Source: Cloacibacillus sp. (lineage in GTDB: Bacteria > Synergistota > Synergistia > Synergistales > Synergistaceae). From it: DNA of 64,000 nt. Positions 41,890 to 50,661 of this stretch are shown here, in pieces. The stretch's first letter is position 1. Every line of letters begins with the position of its first letter. The stretch spans positions 1 to 64,000 of the forward strand of contig JAVVPF010000013.1 of NCBI GenBank assembly GCA_036655895.1, in the 5' to 3' direction. The position numbers and the translations under genes are program-made. The notes under the pieces were generated by a model that had not been told where the DNA came from, searched no databases, and was given only the letters and a program-made list of their open reading frames with translations.

Positions 41890-42912
41890 ATGCACTTTAT
41901 CCCCTCCGGGGCAAAATATATTTTCTCTAAAATAGCTCAAATGAAGCGCCCGCGCAAGTCCTGCGCGGACCGGTATTTTTTTGCGCCCGTCTTATGCGTC
42001 GCGCTCTTTGTTTTGTGCGCCGGGGCGGCGCAGCTGTGCAATGCGGTAAACGAAAGCGCCTCGCGTGAGTGGCAAAGAGGGTGGGCCGCTTGGCGCTCCG
42101 GCGCGCCGGCACAAGCGCTTCAATGCTGGGACGCAAACCCGGCGCTCTCTCCCTTTTACACGCGTTTTCCAAAATTTTATTACTGGCGGATACGCGCTCT
42201 TGAAAAAGAGGGGCGCCACGAACGCGCCTCGCAGCTTGCCTCGATACTCGCACTTCGCAGCCCTTTGAGCTTCTACAGCCTCGTGCTCTCCTACGACGGC
42301 AGATACCCGCAACTTTCCGCCGCGGTGAGAGCGGCGGCGCGTTCTTCCGCCTATCCGCGAAAATGGGAAAAGGAGGTGCTGGCAGCCTCAAGCGCCACCG
42401 GCCTTTCAAAAAACATCCTCTGGGCTGTAATCCTTCAGGAGAGCAAGTTCAACGCGGACGCTGTGAGCCGCTCCGGCGCGGTCGGGCTGATGCAGCTTAT
42501 GCCCTTTACGGCAAAGGAGGCGGCGGCCAGGCTCAAAGACGAGAGCCTTACTCCATACACGCCGACGCATAACGTCATGCTAGGCGCGGCGCACCTTCTG
42601 CATTTAAAAAAACATTTCAAAGGAAACCTGCCGCTCGCGGTGGCGGCCTACAACGCTGGAGCCTCCGCCGTGTCGCGCTGGCAGCCGACGGCCTCCTGCG
42701 AATGGGTGGAGTGGATAGAAAGCATCCCTTACGTACAAACGAGGGAATACGTGAAGTCGGTGCTCGCAAACATAGAAATATACGCGGAGAGTTCGCCGTG
42801 CGCGGAAGACGGCGGCTCATTCTTTAGACACGCCGAGGAGAAACCGGACTTCACAAGGCGCAGCGCGCAAAACACGCGGCGCGAAATAATAACGGAGGGC
42901 AGGAACAGATGA
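41890..42912 (+). CDS. Lytic transglycosylase (SLT domain)
   Basis: Membrane-anchored or exported murein lytic transglycosylase, 340 aa. An N-terminal hydrophobic helix (FFAPVLCVALFVLCAGAA, ~30-47) is preceded by a basic stretch. The middle is a tetratricopeptide-like alpha region, and the SLT domain (~165-310) has ILQESKFNADAVSRSGAVGL (catalytic Glu in QES), MQLMPFTAKE, NVMLGAAHL and AVAAYNAGASAV. ATG 41890 is supported by AAGGAG 10 bases upstream; ATG 41941 is a shorter alternative without an SD. The stop overlaps the next start (ATGA). Confidence 0.88.
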   Translation: MHFIPSGAKYIFSKIAQMKRPRKSCADRYFFAPVLCVALFVLCAGAAQLCNAVNESASREWQRGWAAWRSGAPAQALQCWDANPALSPFYTRFPKFYYWRIRALEKEGRHERASQLASILALRSPLSFYSLVLSYDGRYPQLSAAVRAAARSSAYPRKWEKEVLAASSATGLSKNILWAVILQESKFNADAVSRSGAVGLMQLMPFTAKEAAARLKDESLTPYTPTHNVMLGAAHLLHLKKHFKGNLPLAVAAYNAGASAVSRWQPTASCEWVEWIESIPYVQTREYVKSVLANIEIYAESSPCAEDGGSFFRHAEEKPDFTRRSAQNTRREIITEGRNR

Positions 42913-43451
42913 TGTGCGAAGATAAAGGAAACGAAACAACCAAGGAAACAACCGAAAAAAATTTAGGCGCGGATGGCTTTGACCCTGTAGCGAAGGTGGC
43001 GGCCTTTTTGCGCAAAGCAAAGAGCGAAGCGCCCATAATACATACCGAGGCTACGATATTCACAGTGGCGGACGCCTCTGTCGCGGTGGGCGCGCCGGAG
43101 CCGGAGATATTAAAAAGCATTCTTTTGCGCGCAAATCACGGAAAGAGCTTCGCGCTCGCTCTGATGTCCGGCGTGAACCGCGTTGAGACGAAAAAAATAA
43201 AAAAACTGCTCAGCCTCTCGCACCTGTCGTTTGCGGGCGCGGATGAATGCGAGCTGTGGTCCGGCTTCAAACCCGGCGGCGTGCCTCCGGTGGGCTATCC
43301 GCAGCAGCCCGTGACGCTGCTTGACGAGGACCTTTTCCTCTACGACACTGTGTGGGCCGCGGCGGGCACAGATCACGCCTTTTTCCCGATATCGCCCGAC
43401 GAGCTGCTGCGCGTCACAAACGGCGTAAAAGCCGCTATCAAAAAAGACTAG
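42909..43451 (+). CDS. YbaK/EbsC-type aminoacyl-tRNA deacylase
   Basis: Editing-domain protein of the YbaK/ProRS-associated family, 180 aa. The core begins VAAFLRKAKSEAPIIHTEAT (~28-47). A conserved K is in EPEILKSILLRANHGKSFAL (~64-83), and FKPGGVPPVGYP (~119-130) is the family's catalytic GxxPPxG loop. Residues 1-25 are a Lys/Glu/Thr-rich extension. Hydrolyses mischarged aminoacyl-tRNA, type not predictable. Translationally coupled to the transglycosylase; stop codons overlap tail-to-tail with the next gene through CTAG. Confidence 0.85.
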   Translation: MMCEDKGNETTKETTEKNLGADGFDPVAKVAAFLRKAKSEAPIIHTEATIFTVADASVAVGAPEPEILKSILLRANHGKSFALALMSGVNRVETKKIKKLLSLSHLSFAGADECELWSGFKPGGVPPVGYPQQPVTLLDEDLFLYDTVWAAAGTDHAFFPISPDELLRVTNGVKAAIKKD

Positions 43452-44818
43452 GGAAAGAGCAGCCGCGCGGCCGGAACAACTATCACAATAGAGAGCACTA
43501 TCCTTATCACATAGACTGCCCCCATCTGCCAGAAACGCAGAGGAATGTTTGAATGCCACACGTGAAGGCCGACCTCCGTTATATTGACGAGTCCTATTAC
43601 TGAGAGGCATATACAGATGAAACGCGACTGCTCCGACAGAAGCAGCCTTCCGTATGTGACGGCTAAAAACTGGTCTACAAACGAAAATACCGCAGCCGAT
43701 GCTATTATGCTGCTTTCAACCGCGCCGGCTGCGGACAAAAGCGCGGCAAGCGGAGCGGCCAGGAGCGACGTCAGCCCCGCGCCCTCCGCAATGAGCACCG
43801 ACAGCGTGCCGAAGGTTATCATGAGCGGCACCGTGCCGAGCAGCAGGCTGTAGATTATCGTAAGGCTCTCGTGCGCGTAGGAGCGCAGCGTCGCATGGCG
43901 CGCTCTTGACGCGCCGCGCAGCAGCGCCAGCTGAAACAAGGTGCGTCCGTGCCTATCTTCGGCGCGGTGGGGCCTGTAGTTGTCGCGCCCCTTATAGTAG
44001 CTGTCGCTCACCGCAGAAAGCGGCCATATACGCGGCATGACCACGGCGAGCGCTATCATGGACGAATAGACGACGGCAAGTATCTTTAAAAAGGCATTTT
44101 CCATGTCAAACAGTTCCGCTATAGCATAGATGTTGTATATACCTGCCAGCGAAAAGCTGCATACGATGGAGGCGGCCTCTTTTGCCGTATAAAAGCCCGC
44201 GTCGTACATCCGCGCCGTAAAGACGACGGCCATCGAGCTGCTGCCGAGCCACGAGGCTACGCAGTCCACCGCGGAGCGGCCCGGTATCCGAAAGAGCGGC
44301 CTCATCACGGGGCTTGCGTAGACCGCGATGAACTGCACCAGCCCGAAGTTCATGATAAGCGGAGCGAATATACCAAGCAAAAAGGCAAGCACTATGAGCC
44401 GCGGCGCAACGTGATTGACCATAAGAGACGCGCTTGCGGCAAACTGCCCCACAGCTCCCGCCGTGCCGATATAGCGCGCGGAGCCAAGCCAGACGAAGAG
44501 CGCCGTCGGAAAGGCAAAAATGCGCACGGCAAGCCACACCGCGCCGCCGTCAAAGTTTTCGTGCAGCAGCGGGTCTTCCGTTATCCAGCGCGGGCGAAAA
44601 AACTTTTCCGCGCAGGCGAGCGCCGCCGCGCAGAAGGCAAGCCCTGTGACGATGAGCGGAAAATATCCGACTAACATTCCCATCAGATGTTCCTTCGCGT
44701 GGCCTATCAGCGTATTTGTCTCAAAACCTATCGGAAACGGGACCAGAAATATGATGATGCCTAGAAACGACGGCAGAGCAAACCTCAGCGCTCCATGTCT
44801 TGCGTGATAATCTCGAAT
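43448..44818 (-). CDS. YjiH-type membrane protein with nucleoside-recognition (Gate) domains
   Basis: Integral membrane protein with about 11 helices, about 456 aa; Gate/nucleoside-recognition type repeats with SLMVNHVAPRLIVLAFLLG, FIAVYASPVMRPLFRIPGRS and AVDCVASWLGSSSMAVVF. Related to YjiH and spore-maturation SpmA/B-like proteins; the transported or sensed molecule is unknown. Start problem: the only in-frame ATG is 44929, inside the HicB-like gene, and it would add a Gly-rich stretch that is merely the other frame of that gene. A strong AGGAGG lies 7 bases before an ATT at 44818, so ATT initiation (as in infC) is proposed. Confidence 0.7.
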   Translation of the reverse strand: MRDYHARHGALRFALPSFLGIIIFLVPFPIGFETNTLIGHAKEHLMGMLVGYFPLIVTGLAFCAAALACAEKFFRPRWITEDPLLHENFDGGAVWLAVRIFAFPTALFVWLGSARYIGTAGAVGQFAASASLMVNHVAPRLIVLAFLLGIFAPLIMNFGLVQFIAVYASPVMRPLFRIPGRSAVDCVASWLGSSSMAVVFTARMYDAGFYTAKEAASIVCSFSLAGIYNIYAIAELFDMENAFLKILAVVYSSMIALAVVMPRIWPLSAVSDSYYKGRDNYRPHRAEDRHGRTLFQLALLRGASRARHATLRSYAHESLTIIYSLLLGTVPLMITFGTLSVLIAEGAGLTSLLAAPLAALLSAAGAVESSIIASAAVFSFVDQFLAVTYGRLLLSEQSRFICICLSVIGLVNITEVGLHVWHSNIPLRFWQMGAVYVIRIVLSIVIVVPAARLLFP

Positions 44819-44838
44819 TGTTCGGCCTCCTGTTGTTT

Positions 44839-45111
44839 TTATACGGCTGGCGCCGCTTCTATTACTGCGACTTCCCCCGCCTCCGCCGCCAAAAGTTCCC
44901 GGATATCGGGAGATGGGGGCATGGGCCATCCCGTCGCGGCGCAGGCGTCGATAAAGGCGCGCAGCACGAAGGGAGCTTTTTCAAGCACCTCTTCGCGGCT
45001 TTCGCCTTCGACCCAGCAGCCGTTCAGTGCTGGAAAGTTCCCTATCCACATGGATTGGCCGCAGCCAGTCTCTTCGTAGAGCACGAGCGGATATTTATGA
45101 TTTTCGCACAT
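44839..45111 (-). CDS. HicB-like small protein (antitoxin family), no HicA partner
   Basis: 90-aa HicB-type domain (beta-alpha-beta-beta-alpha): HKYPLVLYEETGCGQSMWIG, FPALNGCWVEGESREEVLE (the typical P.l.GC...G.t.eEa pattern) and then a helix with AFIDACAATG. It lacks the C-terminal HTH/RHH of full HicB antitoxins, and no HicA toxin is adjacent. ATG 45111 with AAGGAG 11 bases upstream. May be a domesticated orphan that acts outside toxin-antitoxin control. Confidence 0.75.
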   Translation of the reverse strand: MCENHKYPLVLYEETGCGQSMWIGNFPALNGCWVEGESREEVLEKAPFVLRAFIDACAATGWPMPPSPDIRELLAAEAGEVAVIEAAPAV

Positions 45112-45143
45112 CGCGCAAAAGCTCCTTTGCCATTTTACCTCCG

Positions 45144-46151
45144 CTATTTCAATACCGCGTCGATGACGCGCATGAAATTTTCACCAAGTATTGCAGCCGC
45201 TTCCTCTTCTGTGTATCTTGCGCGCACCTCGTCTATAAATTTCGCGCGCGCCTCCGCGTGGCTCGCAAAGAGGTCTGTATCTCCGTCGGGCGAATATCCC
45301 GCTTTCAATGCTTCAAGGCCGCTGCAAAGGTCGAAGCCAAGCCCCGCGTGTGCGGCCCCGCAAATGCGCACCACCCGGTCCAGGTGCTTAAGCAGAGCCT
45401 CCGCGTTCCGTTCTTCACGCCCGCTCGCCGCAAACGGGCCGAAGGCGTTCATTCCCATGACGCCGCCGTGCGCGGCAAGCTCTTTCATCTGCGCGTCCGA
45501 AAGGTTTCGCGGCGACGCGCAGAGGGCGCGGCAGTTTGAGTGGGAGGCGATATAGGGCGCGTCCGTCATCTCCGCGATCTCGCTTATGCCGGCGTCGTTC
45601 AAGTGGCTCACGTCTATTATCATGCCAAGCGCCATCGCGCGGCAGACAAGTTCGCGCCCGAAGTCCGTAAGCGAACCTTCAAAGCTGCCCGCCGTCCGTG
45701 GCAGGAACGAGATCCCGTCGCAGGCGTAGTTCCTGCGCGACCACGCAAGGCCCAGCATACGCACACCCAGCCGGTAAAAAATATCAAGCAGCAGCAGGTC
45801 GCGGCCGAGCGGCTCCGCGCCTTCGAGAGAAAGGAACATCGCAATTTTTCCAGAGGCCGCGGCCTCCCGGCACTCGCGCGCGCTTTTGCAGAGCATGAAC
45901 GAGGGGGAATCTTCAAGGTCGGCGTAAAAGGCCGATATTTGATCCAACGCGTTGCGCAGAGCGCCCTCCGGTACATAGGCGTCGTCGATGAAGACAGAAC
46001 AGACGAGCGCGTTCACGCCGCCCGCGCGAAGGTCGGGCAAAAATCTGCGTTCAAGCACGCTCCGCTCTCCGCGCAGGCGAAAGAGCAGCACATCCATCAA
46101 AAGGTCATAGTGAGCGTCGAGAACGATTGGAACCGTATTTTTTTTCGTCAT
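45144..46151 (-). CDS. M19 family membrane-dipeptidase-like protein
   Basis: Zinc dipeptidase of the renal-dipeptidase (M19) family, 335 aa. Metal-site motifs: VLDAHYDLLMD (~11-21, HxD), FLSLEGAEPLG (~111-121, bridging Glu), IIDVSHLNDAG (~183-193) and ASHSNCRAL (~206-214). No signal peptide, so probably cytoplasmic. ATG 46151 overlaps the upstream ThiF-like stop (ATGA), with GAGG 8 bases away. Probably cleaves dipeptides, in keeping with peptide fermentation. Confidence 0.88.
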   Translation of the reverse strand: MTKKNTVPIVLDAHYDLLMDVLLFRLRGERSVLERRFLPDLRAGGVNALVCSVFIDDAYVPEGALRNALDQISAFYADLEDSPSFMLCKSARECREAAASGKIAMFLSLEGAEPLGRDLLLLDIFYRLGVRMLGLAWSRRNYACDGISFLPRTAGSFEGSLTDFGRELVCRAMALGMIIDVSHLNDAGISEIAEMTDAPYIASHSNCRALCASPRNLSDAQMKELAAHGGVMGMNAFGPFAASGREERNAEALLKHLDRVVRICGAAHAGLGFDLCSGLEALKAGYSPDGDTDLFASHAEARAKFIDEVRARYTEEEAAAILGENFMRVIDAVLK

Positions 46152-47029
46152 ATTTTCAGCCTCTGCATGTCGCACCGCTTTAGGTCGAACCAGAGCAAAG
46201 AATGTTCCAACCGCCCTTCAAGCCCGGCGAGTATTTTTATAGTTTCGCACGCCTGTACCGCCGCTATAAAGGGCGGGATAAAAGGCGGATTGCCAGTTGA
46301 CAGCTCTATGCCGCGGTCGGGCGCGCCAGTCAGCTCCCACACGGGGCGGTCCTGCGGCGCAAGCACCGCGGCCTCTCCGTAAAAGCCGGCCACTGCCCCG
46401 TGCACGAAGGGGATATCAAGTTCGCGGCAGGCTTTAAAAAGCGCGCCCCGGGCGTCGTTGCCGTCAAGCGCGTCCACCGCAGCACTCGCCCCGGCAAGCA
46501 GCTCCCTGCCGTTTTCTTCGTTTATATAAAGAGGACGCGCCACCGCCTCTACCGCTCCGTTGACGCGCCTCACGCGCGCGGCGGCGGCCTCCGCCTTTGA
46601 AGCTCCGATGTTTTCCTCGTCACAGTAGAGCTGCCTGTTTAAATTATTATCGTCGAAGGAGTCTCCGTCTATCAAAATAAGACGCCCCACCCCGGCGCGC
46701 GCCAGCATCTCGACGATCCAGCCGCCGAGGCCCCCGCAGCCGGCTACGGCCGCGGCCGACTCAAGAAGACGCGCCTGCCCCTCCATGCCTATGACGCCTA
46801 TGTTTCGCGCGTAGCGCGAAGGGCAGAGGCCGCCGCGAAGCGCCAAGGCCTCCGCCGCGCGCGGCGACAGTCCAAAGCGCGCCGCGGCCTCGCGGCATCG
46901 TTTAAATGGAACAACCAAGAGACCGCCGCTTGTCTGCGCATAGTCTTTTATATAGTTTAGAAATCCTTCCGGCACGGCAGCTCCCCCGCTTATTTTTCTA
47001 TTTTTCGGCGCCTTCGCGCCGCGATTCAT
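46148..47029 (-). CDS. ThiF/MoeB/HesA family adenylyltransferase (E1-like)
   Basis: E1-like enzyme that adenylates the C-terminus of a small sulfur-carrier or ubiquitin-like protein, 293 aa. Nucleotide motif VAGCGGLGGWIVEML (~95-109) then LILIDGDSFDDNNLNRQLYC (~117-136; D..D..N.NRQ signature). No zinc CxxC pairs are visible, unlike MoeB. Residues 1-65 are an unusual basic extension. Upstream of the M19 dipeptidase by translational coupling. A partner sulfur carrier is not in the window. A role in sulfur transfer for a thiolated cofactor is inference. Confidence 0.78.
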   Translation of the reverse strand: MNRGAKAPKNRKISGGAAVPEGFLNYIKDYAQTSGGLLVVPFKRCREAAARFGLSPRAAEALALRGGLCPSRYARNIGVIGMEGQARLLESAAAVAGCGGLGGWIVEMLARAGVGRLILIDGDSFDDNNLNRQLYCDEENIGASKAEAAAARVRRVNGAVEAVARPLYINEENGRELLAGASAAVDALDGNDARGALFKACRELDIPFVHGAVAGFYGEAAVLAPQDRPVWELTGAPDRGIELSTGNPPFIPPFIAAVQACETIKILAGLEGRLEHSLLWFDLKRCDMQRLKI

Positions 47030-47173
47030 ATTTTACCGCATAAATATGCCGCTTTACACAATTATTGCGGTAAAAACCGTCTTTTTTCTTGCCTGATTTT
47101 TACAATATTCTGTTAAAATATAAGGCATAAATGACGGCTCTACTATGGTCAAGACAGTTCAGGAGGGATGCAG

Positions 47174-48826
47174 ATGACGCTCAGGTGTAAATCACAATTT
47201 TTTCTTGGAGTCATTCTATTATCGATATTATTACTTTTAGACGTAATTTTTAGCAACTTTTTGATCGACTCCGCGGCGCAGACGGACAGGGAACGAATGG
47301 CGCGCGACCTTTCACGCGCGATGGTGACGCTCAAAGGCGAGGCCCGCACTCTTTCGGCGATCGCCGGCAACTGGGCCTATTCAGACAAGAGCTGGGAATA
47401 CATGCGCGGGACAAATCCCGACTATCCCAACTCATACCTCAACCGTTCCGTGCTCACCGAGATCGGCATCTCCTCCATGATATTCCTGAACGACGATTAC
47501 AAGGTCAAGCTCTTCCGCGACTACAGCGCGCCTGACGACCAATCGTCGCCAGAAAGCGAATACGAGGCGCTCTTCAGTCACGACGGCGAGGACCTTTTAG
47601 CCAACCTCCCCGACGACGGCACAAGCGGCATCGTGATGAAGGGCGGCGAGCCAATCCTCTTCTCCGTGAAGCGCATACTGCGCTCCGACAAGAGCGGACC
47701 AGGGGCCGGCTACCTCATTGTGACGATGGCCTTCTCGCAGAAGATGATACACACGATCGGGCGCAATCTGCAATTCACCTTCGCCGTAGAACCGGTGGAT
47801 CACAAGAACGCAAAAGACGACCTGCCCCTTACCATCATTGACAACGTGCGGCGCAATTCCTTCATAACGGGCAAGATACTGGTCCGCGACCACGCAGGCA
47901 CTCCCGCCTTCTGGATATCGGGCATCGCGCCCAAAGTCGACATAAAATCCGCCGACAAGCAGCTGCAAAGGCTCTTCATGGTGCTTGGGCTCATAGCGCT
48001 CGTCATCGTCTACATCTTCGGTCTCTTTATGAAGTACCAGGTCACCAACAGGATGAAGCGGCTCCAGAAAGAGATAGAGATGATACGCGACGAGACGGTC
48101 AACGTGCGCCACATCACCATCGACGGCAAGAAAGACGAAATAGGCAGTATGCAGCGCACGCTAAACGACTGCATGGCCTTCTTCGACTTCAAGCAGGGCG
48201 AAAAGGCGTGGGCCGACGACATCACCATAGCCGTCTACAAACGCTTCACAGAGGCGGGGCGCAGAGTCTGCACAAAGACTCTCGAAGACATAGCTACGGC
48301 CTTCTCGCCGGGCGACGAAAAGTTCCGCGCCGCCATCACGCGCTGCGCGGCGACGACCCGCGATTTTGCGGCCGCGCTTGATATGCACGAAGAAGAGCTT
48401 ATCTACGTCTACTCCGGCGCTCTCTTCAGCCGCATAGGCATGCTCGCTCTGCCGTTCTCTATAAGGAACAAGACCTCGCGTCTTACGCCCTCTGAAGAGC
48501 GCGAGTTCAAAAAATACCCGATCAAATCAAAAGACTTCCTCGAAGAGGTCGAGCTTCTTCGTCCGGCCTCCACGATGGTCTACGCCTGGAATGAAAACTG
48601 GGACGGCTCGGGCTACCCTCAGGGGCTCTCCGGCAGCTCCATCCCCGTAGCGGCAAGGATATTCGCCATCGTTGACGCGTGGAACGAAATGACGCGCCCG
48701 TGGCCGGGAAGACGTCTGCCTCAGGACGACGAGGTAATAGAACGGCTGCGCGAGATGGGCGGCAAGAGGCTCGACCCGCAGCTCGTCGAAAAATTCATCG
48801 CCTTCATAACTAAGGAGAAAAAATAA
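47174..48826 (+). CDS. CHASE4-HAMP protein with degenerate HD-GYP domain
   Basis: 550-aa membrane sensor. TM1 at ~6-30; a CHASE4-type extracytoplasmic sensor (~35-255; includes GNWAYSDKSWEYM, SYLNRSVLTEIGISSMIFL); TM2 at ~265-285; then HAMP (~285-335). The C-terminal domain is clearly HD-GYP-derived: NWDGSGYPQGLSGSSIPVAA at ~475-494. Its metal/catalytic residues are gone: the HD pair is SR (LFSRIG, 417-422), the next His is Tyr (KKYPI) and HH before the GYP loop is AW. Phosphodiesterase activity is therefore unlikely; a cyclic-di-GMP or protein-binding receptor role is inferred. ATG 47174 fits the AGGAGG spacing (7) better than ATG 47168. Confidence 0.8.
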   Translation: MTLRCKSQFFLGVILLSILLLLDVIFSNFLIDSAAQTDRERMARDLSRAMVTLKGEARTLSAIAGNWAYSDKSWEYMRGTNPDYPNSYLNRSVLTEIGISSMIFLNDDYKVKLFRDYSAPDDQSSPESEYEALFSHDGEDLLANLPDDGTSGIVMKGGEPILFSVKRILRSDKSGPGAGYLIVTMAFSQKMIHTIGRNLQFTFAVEPVDHKNAKDDLPLTIIDNVRRNSFITGKILVRDHAGTPAFWISGIAPKVDIKSADKQLQRLFMVLGLIALVIVYIFGLFMKYQVTNRMKRLQKEIEMIRDETVNVRHITIDGKKDEIGSMQRTLNDCMAFFDFKQGEKAWADDITIAVYKRFTEAGRRVCTKTLEDIATAFSPGDEKFRAAITRCAATTRDFAAALDMHEEELIYVYSGALFSRIGMLALPFSIRNKTSRLTPSEEREFKKYPIKSKDFLEEVELLRPASTMVYAWNENWDGSGYPQGLSGSSIPVAARIFAIVDAWNEMTRPWPGRRLPQDDEVIERLREMGGKRLDPQLVEKFIAFITKEKK

Positions 48827-48828
48827 AA

Positions 48829-49401
48829 ATGGTTGAGCTTGACGCAAGAAAACTTGAATGTCCGAAGCCCGTCCTGCTGGTTAAGGACGAGGCCGATAGG
48901 GGCACGGAAAATATACGAGTCTGCGTGGACAACGAGGTCGCAGTAGCGAACGTGACGCGCTTTTTTGAAAGCCGCGGCTACGAGACAAGGCGCGAAGATA
49001 CGGCAGATGGCTTTTACGTAGCCGGCGTGAAAAATTCCAAAGCGGCGCCCGCAGCCCGTAAAAAAACTACGGCGGCGCTGCTTACATCCGACAAGCTGGG
49101 AGCCGCCTCCGACGGCCTCGGCGAGGTGCTGATGAAGGCCTACATTGGGACGCTCGTTAAGGCGGACGTCCCACCTTCCGCAGTCGCTTTGATGAACGAA
49201 GGCGTAAAGCTTGCGCTGCCTTCCTCTTCCGCCTGCGATTCGCTGAAGGAGCTGGAGGCGCGCGGCGTAAAGATACTCGTCTGCGGCACCTGCACTAATC
49301 ATTTCGGCATTACGGATAAAATCGGGGCCGGAGTTATCTCAAACATGTTTGAGATAACCGAAGCGGTATTTGGCGCGGAAAAATCCATAGTGCTCGGGTA
49401 A
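48829..49401 (+). CDS. yedF: YedF-type selenium metabolism sulfurtransferase
   Basis: 190-aa two-domain protein. An N-terminal TusA/SirA-like domain has the CPKP motif (LECPKPVLLVKDE, ~8-20). The C-terminal domain is DsrE/YedF-like with AALLTSDKLG, AYIGTLV, ALMNEGVKLAL and VLVCGTCTNHFG-like KILVCGTCTNHFG (~149-161). This architecture belongs to the YedF family tied to selenium metabolism in labile selenoenzyme clusters. It starts 2 bases after the HD-GYP-like gene and is followed 7 bases later by a cysteine desulfurase-like gene, its usual companion. Confidence 0.88.
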   Translation: MVELDARKLECPKPVLLVKDEADRGTENIRVCVDNEVAVANVTRFFESRGYETRREDTADGFYVAGVKNSKAAPAARKKTTAALLTSDKLGAASDGLGEVLMKAYIGTLVKADVPPSAVALMNEGVKLALPSSSACDSLKELEARGVKILVCGTCTNHFGITDKIGAGVISNMFEITEAVFGAEKSIVLG

Positions 49402-49408
49402 GGCAAGG

Positions 49409-50578
49409 ATGGCAAAAATCTATCTGAACAACGCCGCGACGACCTGGCCGAAGCCGGAGTGCGTCGCAAAGGCGGTTTTTGATTTTATGACCGACGGCGG
49501 CGCAAACGCCGCGCGAGGCTCGGCCTCGGAACGCGACCTAAAAAGCCTCGACGTGCTCTTTACGGCGCGCGCGAAGGCGGCTGCGCTCTTTGGCGGCTAC
49601 GCCAAGGCAAACCCGAAATACGTGACGCTCACCACAAACGTCACGCATTCGCTGAATATTGTCATAAAGGGCTTTGTGAAGCCGGGGATGCGCGTCGTAA
49701 CCACCTCGGTCGAACATAACTCCGTCATTCGCCCGCTGCGGGAGGCGCAGCAAAACGGCGCCTTTGTGAACGTCCTGCAATGCAGCTTAAAAGGCTATCT
49801 CGACCCACACGCGCTCAGCGAAGCGCTCTTTGAAGATACGGACCTCGTAATAATGACGCACTGCAGCAACGTATGCGGCTCGGTGCAGCCCATCGAAGAG
49901 GCCGCCCAGATATGCGCGCGCCGCGGCGTGCCGCTCGTGCTTGACTGCGCGCAGACCGGCGGTCTGCTGCCAATAGACGCGGAGGCCCTCGGCGTCGCTG
50001 CGATCTGCTTCACCGGGCACAAGGGGCTTTTCGGGCCGCAGGGCACAGGCGGCATAGTGTGGAACCCGGAGTTTGCGGAAAAATGCTCGCCGTTCATAGT
50101 AGGCGGTACGGGCAGCCTCTCCCACGAGGAGACGCAGCCCGTAGCGATGCCGGACAAATTCGAGGCCGGAACGCCGAACCTGCCTGGGATCGCGGGGCTT
50201 GACGCCGCGCTTGAATGGATCGAAGCAACCGGCGTCGACAAAATAAAAAAACGCGAAGAGAAGTTGGGCGACAGGCTCGAAGAGGGCCTGCTCTCAATAG
50301 ACGGAGTGAGGCTGCTGGGCGCGGCTCATAAAGAGGCGCCGCGGCTGCCAGTTTACGCCTTCAACATCGCAGGCATGGACAACGGCGTGCTGGCAAGCAG
50401 ACTAAGCGAACGCTACGGAGTGGAAAGCCGTCCCGGCCTCCACTGCTCGCCGCTCGCCCACCGCACGCTTGGCTCTTTCCCCGAGGGCGCGCTGCGCCTC
50501 TCCCCCGGCTGGTTTTCCACCGAAGAGGAGATAGATCGCGCCATTTTCGCGATAAAAGAGCTTGCCGCAAAAAAATAA
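49409..50578 (+). CDS. Class V aminotransferase/cysteine desulfurase (selenium-linked EF2568 group)
   Basis: PLP enzyme, 389 aa, related to SufS/CsdB. It begins IYLNNAATTWPKPECV, with TSVEHNSVIRPL (~94-105), DCAQTGGLLPID (~184-195) and the PLP-lysine site FTGHKGLFGPQGTGG (~203-217; K in GHKG). A C-terminal active-site Cys region is RPGLHCSPLAHRTLG. Adjacent to yedF and after a ThiF-like gene, the arrangement resembles the EF2568-type desulfurase that accompanies selenium-dependent molybdenum hydroxylase maturation. Probably releases S or Se from cysteine or selenocysteine. Confidence 0.85.
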   Translation: MAKIYLNNAATTWPKPECVAKAVFDFMTDGGANAARGSASERDLKSLDVLFTARAKAAALFGGYAKANPKYVTLTTNVTHSLNIVIKGFVKPGMRVVTTSVEHNSVIRPLREAQQNGAFVNVLQCSLKGYLDPHALSEALFEDTDLVIMTHCSNVCGSVQPIEEAAQICARRGVPLVLDCAQTGGLLPIDAEALGVAAICFTGHKGLFGPQGTGGIVWNPEFAEKCSPFIVGGTGSLSHEETQPVAMPDKFEAGTPNLPGIAGLDAALEWIEATGVDKIKKREEKLGDRLEEGLLSIDGVRLLGAAHKEAPRLPVYAFNIAGMDNGVLASRLSERYGVESRPGLHCSPLAHRTLGSFPEGALRLSPGWFSTEEEIDRAIFAIKELAAKK

Positions 50579-50607
50579 ATTTTTGACGGCATAACACAGG
50601 CCAAAGC

Positions 50608-50656
50608 ATAAAAAAGGCGAAAACCGCAAGATCAACGTGGTTTTCGCCTTTTTGTC
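50608..50656. terminator. Bidirectional terminator after the cysteine desulfurase gene
   Basis: Stem AAAAAGGCGAAAACC / GGTTTTCGCCTTTTT (50611-50625, 50639-50653) with a 13-base loop; usable by both convergent transcripts. Confidence 0.85.
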
Positions 50657-50661
50657 GTCTT

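Noticed and set aside
45112-45143. 12-codon frame (MAKELLRDVRKS) as a HicA remnant
   Set aside because: Too short and not HicA-like.
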